This document shows, piece after piece, positions 34,104 to 49,200 of a stretch of 64,000 nucleotides of DNA; positions within the stretch are counted from its first letter, which is position 1; each line of letters starts with the position of its first letter. The position numbers were made by a program, and so were the translations under genes. This DNA comes from Lyophyllum atratum (taxonomy: Eukaryota; Basidiomycota; Agaricomycetes; Agaricales; Lyophyllaceae). Below the pieces are notes generated by a model. It did no database searches, had not been told where the DNA came from, and saw only the letters and a program-made list of their open reading frames with translations. The stretch is from assembly GCA_014905825.1 (NCBI GenBank), contig JACGCN010000023.1:496001-560000 (forward strand), in the 5' to 3' direction.

Positions 34104-36360
34104 TTAGTAGCACGACTTGATGAGGTCAGCTGCCCTCTCGGCGAAGACATAGACGGGCGCTTGAAGATGTGCGCTGGGAACGAACGGCTGTGGACCGACC
34201 ATTGTCAGGATAACAGCACTTCTCTTAAATATGAGACGAAAACTCACGAAAACAGAAGCGTCGACAACGCGGACACCCGCAGTCTTCTTCAACCTCAGGT
34301 CTGGATCCGTCACACCCTTACTCGAGCCCTTGGGTGACATCGCCGCAGTCCCAGCTGGATGGAAGATCGTACCCGCGTTCGCTGCGACGTATGCATCGAT
34401 CTGTGCATCCGTTTTCACACCAGCGAATGCGCCGACTTGCTGGATGACGTAGCCTGACCAGGCGGGTGCGGCTAGAAACTTCATCGCAGTTTTCACGGCT
34501 TCACGCATGGCGACTTTGTCGAAATTCGATTTCAGTAGAGCGGGGTCAACGAGGGGTGCATCGAAGGGATTCTTGGACTTGAGCTTAATGGAGCCGCGTG
34601 ATGTACTTGACAAGACGATTGTGCCGATGCCAATGAAGTTGCCTGTAGGGGGAGCGCCAGGCACTGGGAGGCCATTCTATTACATATCAGAGGTCAGGGC
34701 AAGTCGCCTGTATCATTCTAGAGTGACTCACGGAGACGAGAAACTCATAGTGAGGGGTATCAGGGCCGGACGTGGGATCACCACCATTAGAGAGCACGGA
34801 ATTACCCTTGGGAATTCGGAAGAAGCCATAATGGGAGCTAATCGTATCAACCAGAGGTCCTTTACCCGTCTCTGACCATTGCGTGATGTCCTTATTCTGC
34901 ACGGCAGGGTCGCGTAGGAACGGTTCGAAAGTATCAGTCTAGCTGAGCGTTAGATGTGGTAGTTAGCAGATGACTGGAGGTGCATACCGAGTTAACGAGC
35001 CAGGGGTTTGCGAGGAAAGAATGGTCACCCAGATTCTCTCCGACCTCAGGGAGGTTGACCAGCGACTGAACACCGACGGCTTTGAGTGAACTTGGGTTCC
35101 CGATGCCAGAATTAAGCAGGATATGTGGCGTTCCGACTGTTCCAGCGGAGAGGATCACTTCTTTTGTGGCAGTCACAGTCTGCAAAGGACCTAGTATTGT
35201 ATTATGCTTGAGATAATGGCCCGACGAAGTCAGATTAAATTTACCCACCTGTTGCGCTGGTGCGGAATTCCACAGCTCTGAACGCTGGCAATCCTCTTTC
35301 CTTGTCCTTTCCGGTCTGTATCAAGCGGGAGACTTGGGCATTGATTAATACATGAAGATTGGGCCTCTTCATAAATTGAGGAGCGAGGTAAGAAGTTGCA
35401 GAGCTGCTGCGTTTCGCGCCATCTACAGTGACCTGGATCCAACCTGCAACAAACGAAGACATCAACGGTGACATCGAGAGAAGGCATAAGATGACATCCA
35501 TACCGATTCCCAGGGGGTTGCCAGAGTTAATGTCCAGGTTGAATTTATAGTCCGAACCCAGTTGTGTCGTTGCTTTGATGACTCGTCCATCGATGGGCGT
35601 TGGTGATCCGGCGAGACTGACAGAATTCACGCCGTTGAAACCGTGAATTTTAGGATCGAATTGTCCCGTAGTGTTATGCCCATCAGCAGGAGGGGTCCAT
35701 TTCTCGTTCTTCTTGAAGTAAGGCTGGAGTTGTTTCCAAGACCAGCCCTGGTCTCCGGTTATCTTAGCAAATTTATCATAGTCCTCAGCAGGCCCGCGGG
35801 TGTACATTACATAGTCTTGGGGAAATTCGTCGATAAATGGAACGATGAAGCTTTCGTACGAGTCAGTACTCACTGACGGTACTACATCCGCCCAGTATAT
35901 GACCCCTTGGATAAGGTATTGATCGCCCGCCAAGGCCAACTTGTGGTGTAGTTGTGTAGTTCCAGTCGTAAGGAGTGTTCGGTGTAAGGGTGCCGCCTAG
36001 GAATGGGATCATCGCGGCGATAACACCTTCCTGTCTGTATGCATAGTCATGAGTTGATTGAACCCGCCGATGAAGGTAGGAAACATACGATCCACCGGCC
36101 TCGAGGAGAAGAACCTTGAATTTAGGATTTTCGGTGAGGCGATTGGCGATTACGTTGCCAGCGGTACCACCTTGGATAAAAGCAAGCGGGAATAAGCTTG
36201 TGATGCAAGTAGAAACAGAAATCGGCAATCAAGTACCTCCAACGATGACGAAGTCATAGCGAGTGTGTTGTTGAAGGCTTGAGATAATTTCGGCACGAGT
36301 GAACGCAAGTGAAAACAAGAAACACGCAAGTGCAGAACGGGCAGCACTGGAGAGCTGCAT
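34104..36360 (-). CDS. GMC oxidoreductase, aryl-alcohol-oxidase-like (AA3)
   Basis: About nine exons. The N-terminus MQLSSAARSALACFLFSLAF is a signal peptide, so the enzyme is probably secreted. The FAD-binding start DFVIVGGGTAGNVIANRL and VLLLEAGGS follow. Then come IPYPRGHILGGCSTV (GMC signature 1), MVYTRGPAEDYDKFAKITGD, VILSAGTVGTPHILLNSGIG (signature 2) and LPEVGENLGDH. The C-terminus has FHPAGTAAMSPK with the first catalytic-region histidine and VVDASVFPFVPSAHLQAPVY with the second. Both active-site histidines of aryl-alcohol oxidases appear present. The family oxidises alcohols or sugars with oxygen or quinones and supports wood decay by H2O2 supply. The substrate cannot be fixed from sequence. 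Confidence 0.85.
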
Positions 36361-38402
36361 ATTATAGGATGTAGCAGAAAGGGAGAGAAGGAAAGGAAAG
36401 GAAGATAAGTAACGAGCATGCAGAGTCGAGTGCTCCGCCTACTTATACGCTCGCTGCTTCCGAATGCGGATTAGCTGAAGCGCATAGATGGTCGATTCTA
36501 TGGCGGTGTGGCAACGCAGGGGATAGAACATACGTCCCCGAGTTGTAGTTTGAATGTCCTAAACTGGGATGATCCCGCCCTTGACCCAAAAAGTCTGATT
36601 GACGATGTCACATTAGCGATACAAACATTGAATGAAAGGTCACAAAATACATACTTCTGGACTAGGATATTCTGAAAACCGCGCCTCGGATCGACTGCAG
36701 CAACAATGCAGCAAGAACGCATGTAGAGAGACATCTCTCCCTCCATTGTAAAATCCTCAAGAAAGCAGCACCTCAAGATTAATCTGGGCAGCCTTAGCAG
36801 CAGGATGCTTCAACGGTCAAGTTCCTGGAGAAATCTGAAACTTGATGCAAGTAGTAAGTACGGTACCCGCGTCCGGCGACTTTCCAGTACGGTGCATTTT
36901 GATGTTTGTGTGTGTTGCGATCGGGTGGGCGTCGATCTCAAACTGGGCGAGCTGAGGGCCTGGGCACCGAGTACTTGATATCAATGCGCTGCCCACCGAA
37001 GTTGAAGCATAGATAGCGAGATATCGTTCTCGAATGATTGCCGTCAGGCCAATAATCAAATTGCAAAGCCGGGAACAACTTACCAACGATGTCATAGCGC
37101 AGATAGATTGTATGTCCACGCACAGAGAGCCTTTGATTATAGGGAAACATATGAAGTCCAGCACTCCATGACCGACGTGTTCTGTAATGAAAAGAAACAC
37201 GTTTCACGCCATACGGGAGAATCAGAGGGGAGTGCGAGGTTTACGTCGGGCGTCGTTTATGTTCCACAGCCCAAACCCAGGCCACAGGGCGGGAATGCCA
37301 TTCAGTCATAGCTTCCAAATGATTTCGAAGCCATGCCGAGCGAAACCGTGTGGCAGTGGGTTGCTGGGGCCACTGCTGGGTGGGATAAACGCGTTTATAG
37401 GTATGCATTGCGGACCTGATATGCGGACCACAGTCGACAAATGGCAAATGGGGAGGAACAATCGTATCCGTTGCTCAAGTGAACCGGCGTATCAGTGCAC
37501 AGACACGCAAGTATGTATGCATTGGCAAATGGTAACGAGGCAAGAGCTTGTTCAGGGTGACAACCAGTGAATCGATATCATTGTCCGGGTATAAGAGCCT
37601 GATAGCGATGCATAGTTTTAACGGGGACCCAGCAGGGGAAATTGGTGGTGTGACTGTCGAGTTCTCGCGCACATCACATACGTCGTTGTGGACGACAAGT
37701 AACAAGGACTCGGAGCCACCGGCAAGTTCCGAATCGGAGCTCCTGGCCCACTGCTGTTTGATTGGGTAATCCAGTTGACGTTGACATTAATATCACGGTG
37801 CCAGGAAGCTTTCTATCGTCTTTCAATGACATCGATATCATCTCCCACACAGAGTGCCTATATTTCCGAGGAGTTCTCTTGTCTAAGCCTTCATATACTC
37901 CCGGAAATATTTTATTGACTATACTTATACCGCATCCGATCTCCATCTCAACAGCGGTACATTGACTGCAAGCACAGGACTTGAACTTACCTCGGTCTTC
38001 TACTCTGCTGCGGCAGGCTGCGGCCGCAATGGAAGTATTCCTCGACTCGGATGTTGTAGAGTCGGACGGATCACCCCCCCCGATATCTCGACGGCCGATG
38101 TAAACGATCCAACTCCAATGTGGGCTTGACATGGGTAGCCTGGAAATGCATGTACAGCCGCAAGCCTCTGAGCTCCCATTAAGGGGGTAGTGGATAGTCG
38201 GTTCTCCAGTCATGTTATGATATAATTGACCCGCAGTAATTACCACGGAGTTATCTTAGGCCAAGATCCAGAAATGGCGCTCAATCTGAAAAGATGCCAC
38301 CATTGCCAGGTCAAACCCGTAGTCGACAGTACCTGTCTCGGCATGACGTCCGTCGTGATCAAAGCTCGGAGACATACCCATCACCATCAGGTAGTCTCAG
38401 GT
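36361..38402. other. Gap between GMC gene and TIR element
   Basis: About 2 kb. The first 100 bp upstream of 36360 should hold the GMC promoter. Between 36817 and 37207 two overlapping minus-strand frames (128 and 89 codons) are open, one with YLRYDIVGKLFPALQFDYW, but neither can be assigned. A 190-codon minus frame at 37674-38246 has no motif. They may be fragments of a decayed gene. Confidence 0.35.
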
Positions 38403-38875
38403 AGTCTAGGAGGACCCCCGATAATCCCCTGAGAGGATAGTTGACGATCCGGACAAATTTTGGGCTTTGGCGGCCTGAAAGGTAGTTGAAATCCGAGGCA
38501 ATCCGGACAAAAATCTACCTGTCTGGGCCAACCAGCTGGATCCCTATCCGGACAAAAAACCCGGGCTGGGGGGTGGTCACCCATGCATAGTAGATCGGCA
38601 GAGTGGTCGAGCGCCGTTCAAAGCCCTGGAGCAGCATTCTAAAGAGTTGGAGAGATTGAAAACAGCAAATTTCGACGCTTTTCGGCTGGTGTGCACTGCA
38701 GCGAACTTTCGCGGCTTATATCCGGACAAATTTTGACCTATAATAGACGCTAGGCTAGATCCAGTCCGGACAAAAATGGCGCAGAAGGGTCAAAATGTGT
38801 CCGGACAGAAATCCAGAATTCACCATTTTTCGTCAACTACCCTGTGATCGTACTATCGGGGGTCCTAGTCTAGGG
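38403..38875. mobile_element. Non-autonomous element with terminal inverted repeats (MITE-like)
   Basis: Imperfect terminal inverted repeats of about 43-46 bp face each other. The left one (38403-38446) contains GGACCCCCGATA and ends TAGTTGACG. The right one (38831-38875) contains TATCGGGGGTCC and starts CGTCAACTA. The 390-bp interior has no coding frame. It carries six copies of the octamer TCCGGACA (38448, 38502, 38547, 38721, 38765, 38800), usually followed by a run of A. The element lies about 90 bp beyond the GH1 stop codon. Target-site duplications are not clear. No transposase is encoded, so mobility would need one in trans. Confidence 0.6.
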
Positions 38876-38951
38876 GACAAGGTGGCATATTATGTAGCAG
38901 AAATTCGGGGTGATCCGTGCGGTACACATTCCTCAACAGGTATTTCAGCTA

Positions 38952-41373
<2,422 letters not shown>

Positions 41374-42110
41374 GGGTGACCGTTTGCTGTGATCACTTTG
41401 CACCGGTGTTAAGAAGGGTGAGAGGTGAGCTTTGAGAGTGTATATAGACTCTTCGGCATTTCAATATGAGGGGCCGGGAGCAAACCACAGCAACCGTGCG
41501 GAACCACCTCGCTGTCTCCTCGGAGTCCTAAGGTGTCTGGTGAGGGTATTGTAGCCTTTTCAGTAACCAGTATTTCACACTCCAAGAGAAATGAGACGTG
41601 TGATTCAAACCTAATAGCCAATTGGGAACTGGTCACGAAAGATGTTTTGATCTTAACATGTCACTGAACATTTTCCCCCGGATCAGAATAGGGAACTGCG
41701 ACTATGTTTTTGAAGAGAGCTGATAGACACAGGACTGTGTAGAAGGAGGAAGATACGCTGCAGGGCTTTGACAGTACGAAATGAGGATGCCTTCAGATTT
41801 CCAGAGCCTTTCCAACGACCGCTTTGAAGGGTCATGGTTGTTGAAATAGGACTGATTCTTGAGGAATATATAAAACTCACTGACGCAAATACCCTCGTAA
41901 TGCAAGCTAGGCAAAATTGAGTCATCGTCGTGTCCGTTATCGACCGCCCTCATGGGGACAAGTTGGGGAGGGTCGAGTTCGCCGTTCGGAACGGGGCCGA
42001 AAACCTCAGGAGGCGCGGTCACGTGAAGCAGTCGCGATCGGTCACATTGTCACATTGGTTGTTGACTTTAAAATTAGTCACGGTTCACGAACTTGGTCCT
42101 GCATATTGAC
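41374..42110. other. Divergent promoter region of GH1 and the pRiA4b-like gene
   Basis: About 740 bp between two divergent starts. Short frames only. A TATA-like TATATAGA lies on the minus strand near 41440, about 70 bp upstream of the GH1 ATG. Confidence 0.45.
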
Positions 42111-43951
42111 ATGGCGCCCAAGCGGACACTCGAGCTCGCCGCCACGGACAGTGATCACGACGATGAACACAGTCTATCTATCGATGACCGCGAGCCACCA
42201 GCCAAGCGCAGAATGACCTCCATTCCTCATACCCCCCTGCCGACCAGACATTTTTCCAAACCCCAGACACCCTTTACTGGCACGCCTTACCCTTCTCGTC
42301 CCCTGGACTCTCCGTCCAACCCTGTGGGCAGAAAACGCACGCAAGCACTCGTTCACTCGCTGCCAGCACCCAGTTCATTCTCTAAGCATCTTCCCTTGCG
42401 TTTCCAATTCGTTCGTCCAGGCGTCTCACCACGAATGGGTGGCATCTATCGGGTCGTTCAAGTCCCCCTCAGCTACACTTTTGTACAGCTGCGCTGTCTT
42501 ATCGCATTTCTTTTCGGTGGCGGCTACGGGGATGAACGAGAGGACAGGCATCTTTTTGAAGTGAAGAAGAAAATTGTCTTGTACGCCCAAACATACAAGC
42601 CTTGTCAGATACGGAGTGGATACACCTCGAATAGGCTGTCTACTTCGCGGGATCCATGCAGATACAGGCCTGAGGTCGACGAAGACGCTCTATGGGATGA
42701 TGACGCGACCACACGGAAGCCAGAGGACGACACAGAGAACATTGCAGAAGAGGACACAGACGAAGGCGAGGGTGGGGAGGATGATCCAGGATGGACGTGG
42801 GAAGCCGAAGAAGAATTCACCATAGGGCATACGTGGTCGAGAGGAGGCGACGTTTCGCGTGCCATCATATATGTTAGTTGAAACCTTTTCAGTCGTAATT
42901 TGCACCAGCTCACTAAACCTCGTTTATATAGCACCACAATGAGACCGCCGCAGTACACATCACCCTGAACACTGGTTCTCTACCTCGCCGCGCGGGTGTC
43001 TCCAACGCTCCCTATGTTTTTAGTGCGCGGGGACGCGTCCGGCTCTTCCCTCACTCGACTCTGCCTCTTCCCAAACCTCTATTTTCCGTGCCAGTCAGCA
43101 AGCTATCAGTACCTTCTTTCCGTCCTTCCGCGTGGTCCACTTCCTCAGTAGCGGAGGACACCGAAGATGCGGATGGAGAATCCGATCCGGAGTATGGTGA
43201 CGCGTCTTCGCGTGGATTCCTCGCTAACGGCATTGAGGAGGAGGATCTGAACTCCGACGACGCCCAGGATGACCAGGAAGATATCGACGAAGTTGAGGAG
43301 GAGGATCCCAACGTGATGCTCAGTATAGACAAATTCAATGCATCAAACGCGTTCGCTACCTACCTACGTTTCGTGCACCAGCATAGCGGACGATGCCAGT
43401 ATCCTGGCTCCGACAGCTCGGAGTCGGATGATGACGAGCCTTACCTACTTGGACGCCCATCCGAAACAGGCTCGACCCCTGGCCTCATACACTCGAGCTC
43501 CTCCCCTTTCTCTTCTTCACCTATCGCATCCTCTTCCGTCGGCTACGCCAGCTCTCCCTTCATCGCGACCTCCAACCGCTTCGAATTCAACCTGCACGAC
43601 CTATACGCCGCATCCCTCTCAACGCTGTCAACACTATCCACGACCGCTTTCACGCCAGCACCACCACATGCACCGTGGCAGCGCCGCCGGCTCGAACGTG
43701 TGCAGAAGCGCATGGAGAAGTACAAGAAGCGGCAGTGGATGTCCAGTGTGAATGATGACGATGAGGAGGTCGATCAGCTATGCGAAGAAGCCAAAAAAGA
43801 GGAGAAAAAGAGCTTCCCAAGCTGGAGGCATAAGGATAAGAAGAAGAAGCACATCGAGACCGACCCCGCCAAGCTCCCGCCACTATGGGTCAAACCTATA
43901 TTGAAGCCTGGGGAAATTTGGGACCCATTCGGTGATGAGCTCGAGGTCTAG
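42111..43951 (+). CDS. Acidic protein with pRiA4b ORF-3-like domain
   Basis: Two exons, 42111-42872 and 42932-43951, with a 59-bp intron (GTTAGT..ATAG) joining AIIY to HHNETAAVHITLN. The ATG at 42111 gives MAPKRTLELAATDSD. A Ser/Pro-rich, basic N-terminus precedes a domain reading IYRVVQVPLSYTFVQLRCLI followed by AFLFGG and HLFEVKKKIVLYAQ. That resembles the plasmid pRiA4b ORF-3-like (MM3350) fold, in which a beta strand, a YTF..L segment and an HxFE motif recur. Long Asp/Glu-rich linkers follow, then LERVQKRMEKYKKRQW and the end LKPGEIWDPFGDELEV. The family's function is unknown. The domain assignment is moderate. Confidence 0.6.
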
Positions 43952-44182
43952 CGTCTGTCCTGGGATGTGGGTGTCTTGTAGAGGTATATACTTATTTTCA
44001 TTTAACGGTAGGATATTGCTATTAGCAAATGTACAAATTGAAATTGCAATTGTAAAATACTTTCCCTTTGACTTTCAGCATTGAGCAATTTCAACGATGG
44101 CGGGAAGACGAGTGGCAGTGGAGCTGCCACCGGACATAGTCTGACATCAATGGTACGAAGAAGCTTAATATTTGAAGGACTA

Positions 44183-44285
44183 CATAGGTGCTGACCGGTG
44201 CTGCGCAAAGCGCTCGGTCCAACTGTTCACCAGTCCCGCGCGATGTTCCATGGATTTACCATACTGGACTGCGAAATCAGAACCT
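44183..44285 (-). pseudogene. Remnant 3' end of a second kinase-like gene
   Basis: Read on the minus strand this segment gives QYGKSMEHRAGLVNSWTERF and then AQHRSAPM and a stop. It matches the end of the adjacent gene (EYGKSMEQSAGLVKSWDERI). The rest of the second copy is missing, so this is a leftover of a local duplication. Confidence 0.65.
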
Positions 44286-44339
44286 CGACGATCTAGGACG
44301 ACCTGACGAACTGACGATCCACTTAGAATTGAGCAGCCC

Positions 44340-45453
44340 TTATATACGTGGCTCTATAGTTGACTGGTGCTTCGCAATGCGCTCGTCCCAACTCTTCACC
44401 AGTCCCGCGCTCTGTTCCATAGATTTGCCATACTCCACTATCTCTCTATCAGACTTCCCAGGGTTGGCGTCAATGTGGTGCTTGACATCTAGCAACCATG
44501 CTCGGCGCGCGTCGAGATTGAATGCTCGATTTATGTAGTCCTTATCGACCAGCAGCGTATCGATGATCTCCTGGGGCGGAAACAGTTTGCCGGGGTACTC
44601 CTCCCCACCGATCATGACGTGCTGGGGGTTGGCGTCGGCTGAAGAACACATCAGAAGTGAATATGCTGGATATGTCAAATAAATATACGCACGATCCTCC
44701 CATATATTCATGTAACACGCCTGGTTTTCCAATATTCCACATTTCATCATCTCCACGTCGTCAACATGTTCGCCGGCCCTCCAGTTGTTGTCGAAGTGGC
44801 AGCCATCATGCTTCCTGAGGCGGGTGAAGTCGATGAGGCGATACTTTCCATTCGAGTCCTTGACGACATTCCTCTCTGCAAAGCGGCTGTGGTGCGCGCC
44901 ATGCGCATGCAATGCCGATAATACATTCAGAATCTCCACGCTAAGGATAGGACCGCCCAGTCAAGATCTGCACCCTCATGAATGTCAAATCGCTTTACCG
45001 TTCATCCAAGGGTAAGTCCCGGAATAGCCCCGTGACATGCTTGCCGCAATATTCAAGCACAAGACATCCAATCTTTCTATTACAGTGAGAGGTACAAGTT
45101 CCTTCGTACATTCCATGGTACCTAGGGACGATATCGCCTTGTACATCTTTCAATTGTAGTTCGTAGTGGTTCGCTTCCTGCTTGAGGTCCTCCAAAGATT
45201 CCAAGCCCACCGACAGCTTAAGTACCACACGAGAGTTGTCGTGCGTTAGAATAGCGGCGTAGACAGTGGAGTGGTCATTGTGGTGAAGAAGCTCGTCGGC
45301 TGTGGCATGGAGGCGGGCAATGGAGGATGTTCCCACTGAGGTTAATGTCGGGAACCCAGAAAGACTAGACGTACACCGGCAGGGGAGAGTAAAAGGCGAC
45401 GAGAAAGAGATGTCTAGTGTCATTGGAATACGACGTGCAGTCTGGAAGCACAA
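44340..45453 (-). CDS. Fungal protein-kinase-like protein, probably catalytically dead
   Basis: Three exons, joined at DER-VEILN (intron ending CTTAG) and WED-PDANPQ (intron GTGCGT..TCAG). The N-lobe has SRVVLKLSVGLESLEDLKQE with a putative ATP-contacting Lys and a following Glu-rich helix. The hinge region is GCLVLEYCG. The catalytic-loop region reads HGAHHSRFAERNVVKDSNGK, where Arg stands at the place of the usual catalytic Asp. The next motif is YRLIDFTRL, with D but no DFG glycine. This fold is a common expanded kinase-like family in Agaricomycetes. The start is either 45453 or the in-frame ATG 45423. The function is unknown; loss of the Asp suggests a pseudokinase. Confidence 0.62.
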
Positions 45454-46214
45454 CGCAGAATTTGAAGCAAGTCGTGGTCGGGAAGGCGGACAAACAACAG
45501 ACCCGGAGTCTGGAACCTGTCAAGTATACTCCGTTCAGCCTGCAGCCAGAAACATCCATTTGGTTGAGACTCGCACTGGGAGAGACCCCCTCAATTCAAG
45601 GCTTGCCCTTCGTTGAGGGATCGTTCACCGGTCTAGGTATGTAATACCGTAGGCTTCAGATGTTTCGACCATTATCTGTGGCGGACTCGTACAGGCCGGG
45701 CCGGGTTGAACAAGTTCGAAAGAACTTGAAGTCCGAATCGATTCGAGGCTATGATGATCATCTCGAGTCAAACTCTGTATGCGCTAGCTACTATGTGGGT
45801 CACACTAGGCACTGGGGTCCTCCGATTCCAACGTCTATACTCTGTAAGTATGTCTGCCAGAGATTTCGGCAAAATCCAATTATTTGGCTGGATCCGTATT
45901 ACCATTAAACTCAACACGACGCATCGGCATAGAAAGGAGGGGAGCAGTGGGCCAAGCGGTACGCTAGGGAACGCCACTATCTTATACCCGTGCACGAGGA
46001 TTTCATTGGATGGTACTGGGCTTCGAACCGTGGAAAGATCGTGTTCGTATTATTCCGTGCTGTGAAACAAAGAGGCCAAGAGATACTTTATAGTCCCAGG
46101 AAGCGATATAAGTTAGGTGAGAAAGACTGAAGTGTCTCTTTGGAGATCGTGGTCGAGATAGCCACGGATCCGAAGGACAAACAGCAAGGGGTTCCAGGTA
46201 ACGTCGGAATATCC
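45454..46214. other. Intergenic stretch
   Basis: About 760 bp between the kinase-like start and the USP stop. Only short frames without motifs. No repeat or RNA gene seen. Confidence 0.45.
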
Positions 46215-49200
46215 TCATATCCGCTCATACATGCAAATGTACGCTTTGGCCTTGAGAACCTCTTCCAGCGTGGTAAGCCGGACGATGGTGTCGCTGATGT
46301 ACGCCCATTGACGGGGAGGCTTGACATCAGTCCAGGATGCGTCAGACATCCGAATCCCATCTGAAGCATTACTCCTTGGAGTTGAGGGGTCTGGTAGGGC
46401 TGTGTATGCTACGTAATGGCCGCCAAGCTGTAATCGCACACCCTCACGTCAGCACCTGCATTTAAACCAGGAGAATTTGCGATACGTACCATGTTCCCAA
46501 TATGCACGACAACTGCGTACAGGCGATACATACACTTCTCCCCCTTCTCCCTCGGAGGGCGCTTTCCTAGTCCATGGCCTGACGTCCCCTTCTTCCCGAG
46601 CCCAAAGTCCTCCTTGCGCGGGGCGAGATATGGCGTAAGGTCGAGGAACTCGGGAAACGTCACGAAGTCGTCGAGCTTCTTGAAGCCATGCGAGAAAGAT
46701 AACATGTGCGTCTTGTTGATCTGCTGGAAGCGCTTGAGATGGATCACGAGAACGGGCGGGGGCGTGCCAATGAGATAGCGCTTGTACGCTGGCCGCATGA
46801 TCACGGGCTTAGGCTTCTTGCGAACTGCAGCAGCGGCGGGCTTGGCGGGCGAGTGGTTCGTAGATGTAGTGGACTCCATGGACCGCGCAGAGGTTGCAGC
46901 GGAGGTGTCGCTCTCGGCACCGGAACTTTCTTCAGTGTCGACATCAGGTCGTCGTGGCTTCGGGATAGGGAGGGAGTCTTGGCTTGGGGTTGGGGTTGGG
47001 AGGTGATTAACGATTTGTCGAAGGTGGGGTGTGGGTTGGGCAATAGGTGTACTGGTCCCGCCAGGGGACGGGGATATCGAGCGTTCTATTTGTTGAAGTG
47101 GCACTACGCCGTTGCTTAAGCGGGGGTGCGAAGGGGCGGTGGGGGAATCAGGGCCAGTGGTGGATATGAAAGGGATCGGAAGGCCGCCGGGTGTCGATGG
47201 ACAATGGTCTTGCAACTTGTCCGAGGTCATGGCATCTATGTCAGATTCAGGAAGGGAGGAGGCCTCTGTCATCGGGAGCGATGACACGGATCGGTCGTCG
47301 CTGGTGGTTGGATGCGAATAGAACGAGATTGCTGGAGTTGATATGGATGTCGGGATGTTAGTCAAGGCTGGTGGGCGTAGAGGGGAGAGTCCGGGGGGTG
47401 TCTTTGTCGCGTCGTTTGGGATCGGTGCAGAGAGCGAATCTTCGCTGCCATGACTAGCACTATCTCCGTCCTCGTCCCCATTTCCTTCCTCCACAGGGGC
47501 CTCTTCATACTGTCCATTGGCAATCTTCCAACAGCGTCGACATCCCACCATGTTTTCGCCGTCCATGATCTCGACCGACGTAAACATCCGCAGACACTCC
47601 TCGATCCCGGAGAAGTGGTTCATACTTAACCAAACATTCTGCGCTGCACTGGGATTTGAAACAGAACGATTGCTCGAATTCTGCTGTTGGTATGGTGGCT
47701 TGAAGATTGTGAAGGGGTTGCTCAATGCAGGTGTGACGTCAGCTAAAATCTCACGCAGGTAGTTCAATTCACCAGGCGAAGGTTTGGGAGGTTTGGGGGA
47801 TTTTCCACGCTGGACGTGAGGTCGTTGAGAGGAGGTGGAGTGACGGGGTTGTGGCGGGGTCATGGGTCTCGGTGAAAGCGTTCGTGGGCTCGATAGTGGA
47901 TCGTACCCATTGCGTCTTGCTGATGGACTGGGGACGGATGTGGGAGACGATGAGCCTTGCGCCGCTTCGGAAGCATTGTTGGGCGGGGAAGACCTTCTCT
48001 CGATCGACGTACCGTTCCTGCTTGTGGTGCCTTGGGGAGCATCCAGCTGAATGGAGGATCGGGATAGATCCTTACTACTCCTCTCCCTCGAACGACTTTT
48101 CCGCTCCTTCGACTTGCCCAGGCCCACTGTCATGCTGATTCGCCGACCGAGCTTTGTCCACCCATCATCTTTTTTATCCTTCTTCTCCGGTTTTGTCGAT
48201 GCTGCTATCTCTATGTGCTTCCCCTCACTCGCCACAACTCCGTCCTCGCTGGTAATGACCACAGACACGCCATCCTCCGAAGGTACCACGGCGTCCTCTT
48301 TCGCTGCTGACGCGCTCTGGTCGCTATCCGCATCTTGCCCAGCGCCAGCGACGATATCGAGGCTTCTACGACGGATGTCGTAGACAGCTGGAGGCTCCTC
48401 GCGACTAAGCTGGCTTTCTCGTTCTCGGGGACTCGGCGGCACGGACGAGGGTCGTGGAATCTCGAGGTTGACCCCAAGGGAAGGGGTAGGAAATGATGTC
48501 AATCGTTTCGCAAAGTTTTTTAGACGATCGCGTTTCCGTTCGTGGTAATCCTCTGCCTTGATACTGAGACTGATGTCGTTGAAGTCCTCGTATGTCTGGG
48601 AAACGTTTTTACAGTTCTGGCACACGAGGATGCTCGCGAATCTGCCACCGAAGATCATATCGGCCAATGTCATTAGCTTCTCTTCCTCAGGTATGCTAGG
48701 AGGTTGGGTGGGGGCGCCGTTTGCGTGTGGCTGGGAGGGATCAACGGAGGATGGTGTTATTGTCGTTCGACGTCGCTTTTTGGGGTTTTCAGGAGGCGGT
48801 TGTCGCTTCTTTATTATCTGTACACGGGAAAGTCAGATCGTCGTTCATGGATTCGCTCTTCGCACCACTCACGTCGAATTCCTCCATTCGCGTAGCATCC
48901 AGCAATATCCTCAAAAATTCATGGGCGTCTTGTTGCGCAAAGTCGAGATATTGGTCGTATTTTCGTCCGAGAGCACCCAGTAATGGCCTGTGGTTATTGT
49001 TTGTGAAATTCTACGAGACATGGGGTGAACCTGATGTATGCCACTCACTTCGGACTGAGAATCTCCCTCGTCTTGTGAGACTGACCATGCCATGCCTTAA
49101 CCATCAAGTCCAGGAATACATCGCCTATCGGCATGGTGTTCACATATCCTTGCTTGAACCGGCCACCTAGCTCATGACCATTGGTCAAGAGCGGCGATCT

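Noticed and set aside
36817..37207. Two overlapping minus-strand frames (one with YLRYDIVGKLFPALQFDYW)
   Set aside because: They overlap in different frames, neither has homology that I recognise, and no splice model joins them to neighbours.
37674..38246. 190-codon minus-strand frame
   Set aside because: No motif and odd composition; probably a chance frame in intergenic DNA.
38595..38640. RNA polymerase III A-box-like (GGCAGAGTGGTCGAGCGCC) and B-box-like (GTTCAAAGC) sequences inside the TIR element
   Set aside because: The two boxes are only about ten bases apart, too close for a tRNA-derived promoter, and no cloverleaf is possible.
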